A DNA stretch of 64,000 bases from Mallotus nudiflorus (Eukaryota; Streptophyta; Magnoliopsida; Malpighiales; Euphorbiaceae): the NCBI GenBank assembly GCA_947683625.1, contig CANTUR010000125.1:62001-126000 (forward strand), in the 5' to 3' direction. The translations under genes were made by a program, and so were the position numbers. Below are positions 61,636 to 64,000 of the stretch, one piece after another (position 1 is the first letter of the stretch; each line of letters begins with the position of its first letter). Below the pieces are notes generated by a model that did not search any database, had not been told where the DNA came from, and saw only the letters and a list, made by a program, of their open reading frames with translations.

Positions 61636-61925
61636 CTAACACCCATTAATTCAGTCATTGTCGGATTGAAACTTCCTGAAATTGAGGCACAATGAGCTGC
61701 AAGAACACTACCATCATCTCTTCTAGTCACCATTCCAAAGCCTGATCTGTTTGAAGCTTGAAATTCGCTGAATCGACATTAACCTTAAGCCATCCAAGTG
61801 GAGACTTACGCCAACAGACAACCCCATCGCTGTCACTACTTAAAGGATCAGATATGAATTTTGAAGATTGTGCAGACTGCCATAGCTGAACACGAACACC
61901 AGCAAAAACAACTACTTGATGAGGA
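61636..61925 (-). pseudogene. Second copy of the LINE RNase H fragment
   Basis: It aligns with 59490-59780 and starts abruptly at CTAACACCC with the DNA before it being R-gene flank. This fits a tandem duplication of a block running from about 59490 to 61635. It lacks the approximately 860 bp that follow in the first copy. Confidence 0.75.
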
Positions 61926-63116
61926 GTGAAATTTAAAAAGTTAATTTATGAACTAATTATCTTACATCTAAGTTTAAGAGACAAATTAACACTTTAATTT
62001 AAAATTAAAGTTAAACTCACTGGTGCTAGGGTAATAATAATTGAGATTTTTTTTTCTCAAATGATGGAAAATTAAAAATAAAATAGAGAATCTTTCCTTA
62101 AAAAAAAAATAAAATAAGAGAACCTTGTGAGGATCTTGTGTGGAAGTGATAAAAGACAGATAAAAATGAAATGTGAAAAATTGTTTGAATATGATAAATA
62201 CCTCGAAAAATTTTCTAATATCTTAATAATTTCTCAAGAAATTCTATAAATTTGGCAAAGATGATTTATGCATATATCATAAGGCTCAAAATTGAAGACT
62301 TTAGTTGAGTGGGTTTTAGTTGACCTGACCATTGAAATTGAAGGAGTAATTAAAAGGTTATGAGGGTAGGAAATGGAAGGTTGGTGGAAATAAAAATGTG
62401 AAAGCTAGAAAATTAAGAAGAAAAATTAAAACAATTGGTAGATAGATTGCAATAGTGGTGGGATAGTGAAACTAATTATTTTACAAGTTACGTAATGGAA
62501 GATGCTGACAACAAACTTTTTTGATCTTTTGGGTATTTGATGAGTCTAAAGCTCCCCTTTCCAAGTTTAAAAATAAAAATCTGAAGAAAACCATTATTCT
62601 AAAAAAAATAAAAATTTTAATGATTGGAAAAAATATTTGAGTGATTTAGGTAATAAAATATGTAGTATATAATTTTTTTTAAATTTGAATAGTATTTAAA
62701 TATGTATAATAATATTTTAATTAAAAATTATACTAAATACTGTAGTAGATATTTTATTTTTAATAAAAAATAGACTATTTAATTATTTGACACAATAAAT
62801 TTTAGAGTGAATATTTAAATATAAAAATAGACATTTATCAAATTTTTGACTTAATAATTTTAAAGCTCAATATTTAATACATATATAGATTATTGCACTA
62901 CTTCTATAATACTAATTATTATTAGCCAATTGTTTTTATATTTTGCCTTTTTTTTAGTAATTAATTAATTTAGTGTTCCTTTATTTCATATTTTTTTTAA
63001 AAAAAAAAAAGAAAAAGAAAAATCCTGCAGAACTCAGTTTCCATTCCAGATTTCACCCCTTAATAGTCTACTGCTTAGCTTTCTTTTTCTCTTATCAATA
63101 TTCGTTCCCTTTGAAT
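61926..63116 (+). promoter_or_regulatory. Flank and promoter region of R-gene copy 3
   Basis: 61930-62180 repeats the 3' flank and 62180-63116 is the 5' flank, including the TTGCACTACTT block at 62891. The 60 bp before the ATG match copies 1 and 2 (CTTATCAATATTCGTT, TTTGAATATGG). I cannot assign a TATA box. Confidence 0.6.
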
Positions 63117-64000
63117 ATGGCAGTGGCTGATGTTCTTGTTTCCAAAGTACTGGAGTTGCTGATTTCTGGCATTTATAGTGAGGAAGAGCAAAAGGTTAAG
63201 CTTCTTGTTGGTGTCAGGAAAGAGGTGAAAATGCTCACTGACAATCTCCACTCCATCCAAGCTGTGCTCTTTGACGCAGAGAAGAGGCAGCTGAAGGAGG
63301 AGACAGTCAAACTATGGCTCCGAAGGCTGAAAAACATATTGTACGACATTGATGATGTTTTGGACGACTGGAGCACTGAACTTCTGAAATCAAAAATTGA
63401 AGGAGATGATTATGAATATGCTCCTAAGCCTAAAAGAGCTAAGGGATGGTCTTTTTCCCTATCCTCTCTCTTTTGCTTTCGTGAAGTTGGTTTCCGCAAT
63501 GACATTGCTGTCAAGATAAGAGAGTTAAATGAAAGTCTGGACGTCATCGCCAAACAGAAAATTGATTATAACTTTCTTCCAATGGAAGGTAATGGAGGAG
63601 TTGAACGTGTTATGACTACCTCTGTTGTTAATATGCCTGAAGTAAAACGTAGAGAGCAAGATGAAAATAAAGTGATAAATTTGTTGTTGTCTGAGATTGG
63701 AACACCAAACCCTCATGTCATCTCTGTAGTAGGGATGGGAGGGATAGGGAAGACAACCCTCACAAAAATGGTATATAACGAAGACAGGGTGAAGTCCCAT
63801 TTTGATAAAACAATATGGGTTTGTGTCTCTGATGCATTTGATGAGAATAGGATTGCCAAGGCCATTCTTGAATCTCTTGCAGATGCTGCCTCAAATTTTG
63901 TTGAATTGCAAAGCAAGGTGCGAAAAATTCGACAACATATTGAGGGGAAAAAGTTCTTACTTGTTCTGGATGACGTTTGGAATGAAGACAGCAATAAGTG
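63117..64000 (+). CDS. CC-NBS-LRR resistance protein copy 3 (RGA type), 5' part
   Basis: From the ATG at 63117 the frame is open for 294 codons and leaves the window. Residues 1-150 form the Rx-like coiled-coil domain (MAVADVLVSKVLELLISG, with RLKNILYDIDDVLDDW near 80-95, the EDVID-like motif). The NB-ARC domain has the P-loop GMGGIGKTT at 206-214 with Lys212, the RNBS-A piece FDKTIWVCVS and kinase-2 KKFLLVLDDVW at 278-288. It lacks every lesion of copies 1 and 2, including the inserted A and both early stops. By family knowledge it would be an intracellular immune receptor that binds ATP/ADP and triggers defence. Whether the LRR part is intact cannot be seen. Confidence 0.92.
   Translation, partial: MAVADVLVSKVLELLISGIYSEEEQKVKLLVGVRKEVKMLTDNLHSIQAVLFDAEKRQLKEETVKLWLRRLKNILYDIDDVLDDWSTELLKSKIEGDDYEYAPKPKRAKGWSFSLSSLFCFREVGFRNDIAVKIRELNESLDVIAKQKIDYNFLPMEGNGGVERVMTTSVVNMPEVKRREQDENKVINLLLSEIGTPNPHVISVVGMGGIGKTTLTKMVYNEDRVKSHFDKTIWVCVSDAFDENRIAKAILESLADAASNFVELQSKVRKIRQHIEGKKFLLVLDDVWNEDSNK

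Noticed and set aside
1..64000. tRNA, rRNA or other structured RNA genes
   Set aside because: No cloverleaf with the conserved B-box-like sequence was recognised; a tRNAscan or Infernal run would decide.

Overview
The window is nuclear DNA of a flowering plant, most likely a eudicot. It has AT-rich intergenic DNA, GT-AG introns, an NPH3/NPY-type BTB gene, CC-NBS-LRR resistance genes and several plant-specific retrotransposon lineages (Ty3/gypsy Tekay, Tat and Reina, and Ty1/copia) plus a Mutator-like DNA transposon. The species cannot be named from the sequence alone. No prokaryotic gene, CRISPR array, tRNA or rRNA was seen.

Region 1 (1-5.8 kb) is genic. A four-exon NPY2/NPY4-like BTB-NPH3 gene (1348-4684, +) is intact. 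Just downstream lies a decayed pectinesterase copy (4998-5825, +) that keeps the membrane anchor, the inhibitor-like pro-domain and the processing site, but stops where the catalytic domain should begin.

Region 2 (5.8-28 kb) is a stack of nested transposons. The 3' end of a copia element (LTR halves at 5837-5968 and 25843-26062, broken pol at 26440-27885, -) was hit by a Mutator-like element (5969-25842) with about 130 bp inverted ends. The MULE holds a decayed MuDR-type transposase (-) and a decayed GRF zinc-finger gene (+). The MULE was in turn hit twice by one Tekay chromovirus family: a solo LTR (9190-12408, +, TSD ATTAT) and a complete element (13917-25062, -, TSD AAGTT). The complete element has one uninterrupted 1583-residue Gag-Pol and LTRs of equal length that look almost identical, so it is the youngest and most intact mobile element here.

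Region 3 (28-64 kb) is a decaying cluster of RGA-type CC-NBS-LRR genes. Copy 1 (33768-36591, +) covers the whole protein but carries frameshifts and stops. Copy 2 (52448-52852 plus 58337-58467, +) has stops, was split by a 5.5 kb Reina element (52853-58336, -, TSD TAAGA) and has lost almost all of its NBS-LRR part. Copy 3 (63117 to the window end, +) is open as far as it can be read. Further copies of R-gene flanks without a gene (29490-30270, 31795-31965, 60885-61635) mark lost or rearranged units. An old Tat-lineage gypsy element (39740-51106, +) sits in the flank between copies 1 and 2. It carries an archaeal-type second RNase H, an antisense extra ORF, a 78 bp tandem repeat and a 2.15 kb solo LTR inside its protease. 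LINE RNase H fragments occur at 32130-32745, 59160-59780 and 61636-61925.

As a whole, only the NPY-like gene, resistance gene copy 3 and the Tekay Gag-Pol look able to encode a complete protein. Most of the rest is a readable history of insertion, duplication and decay.
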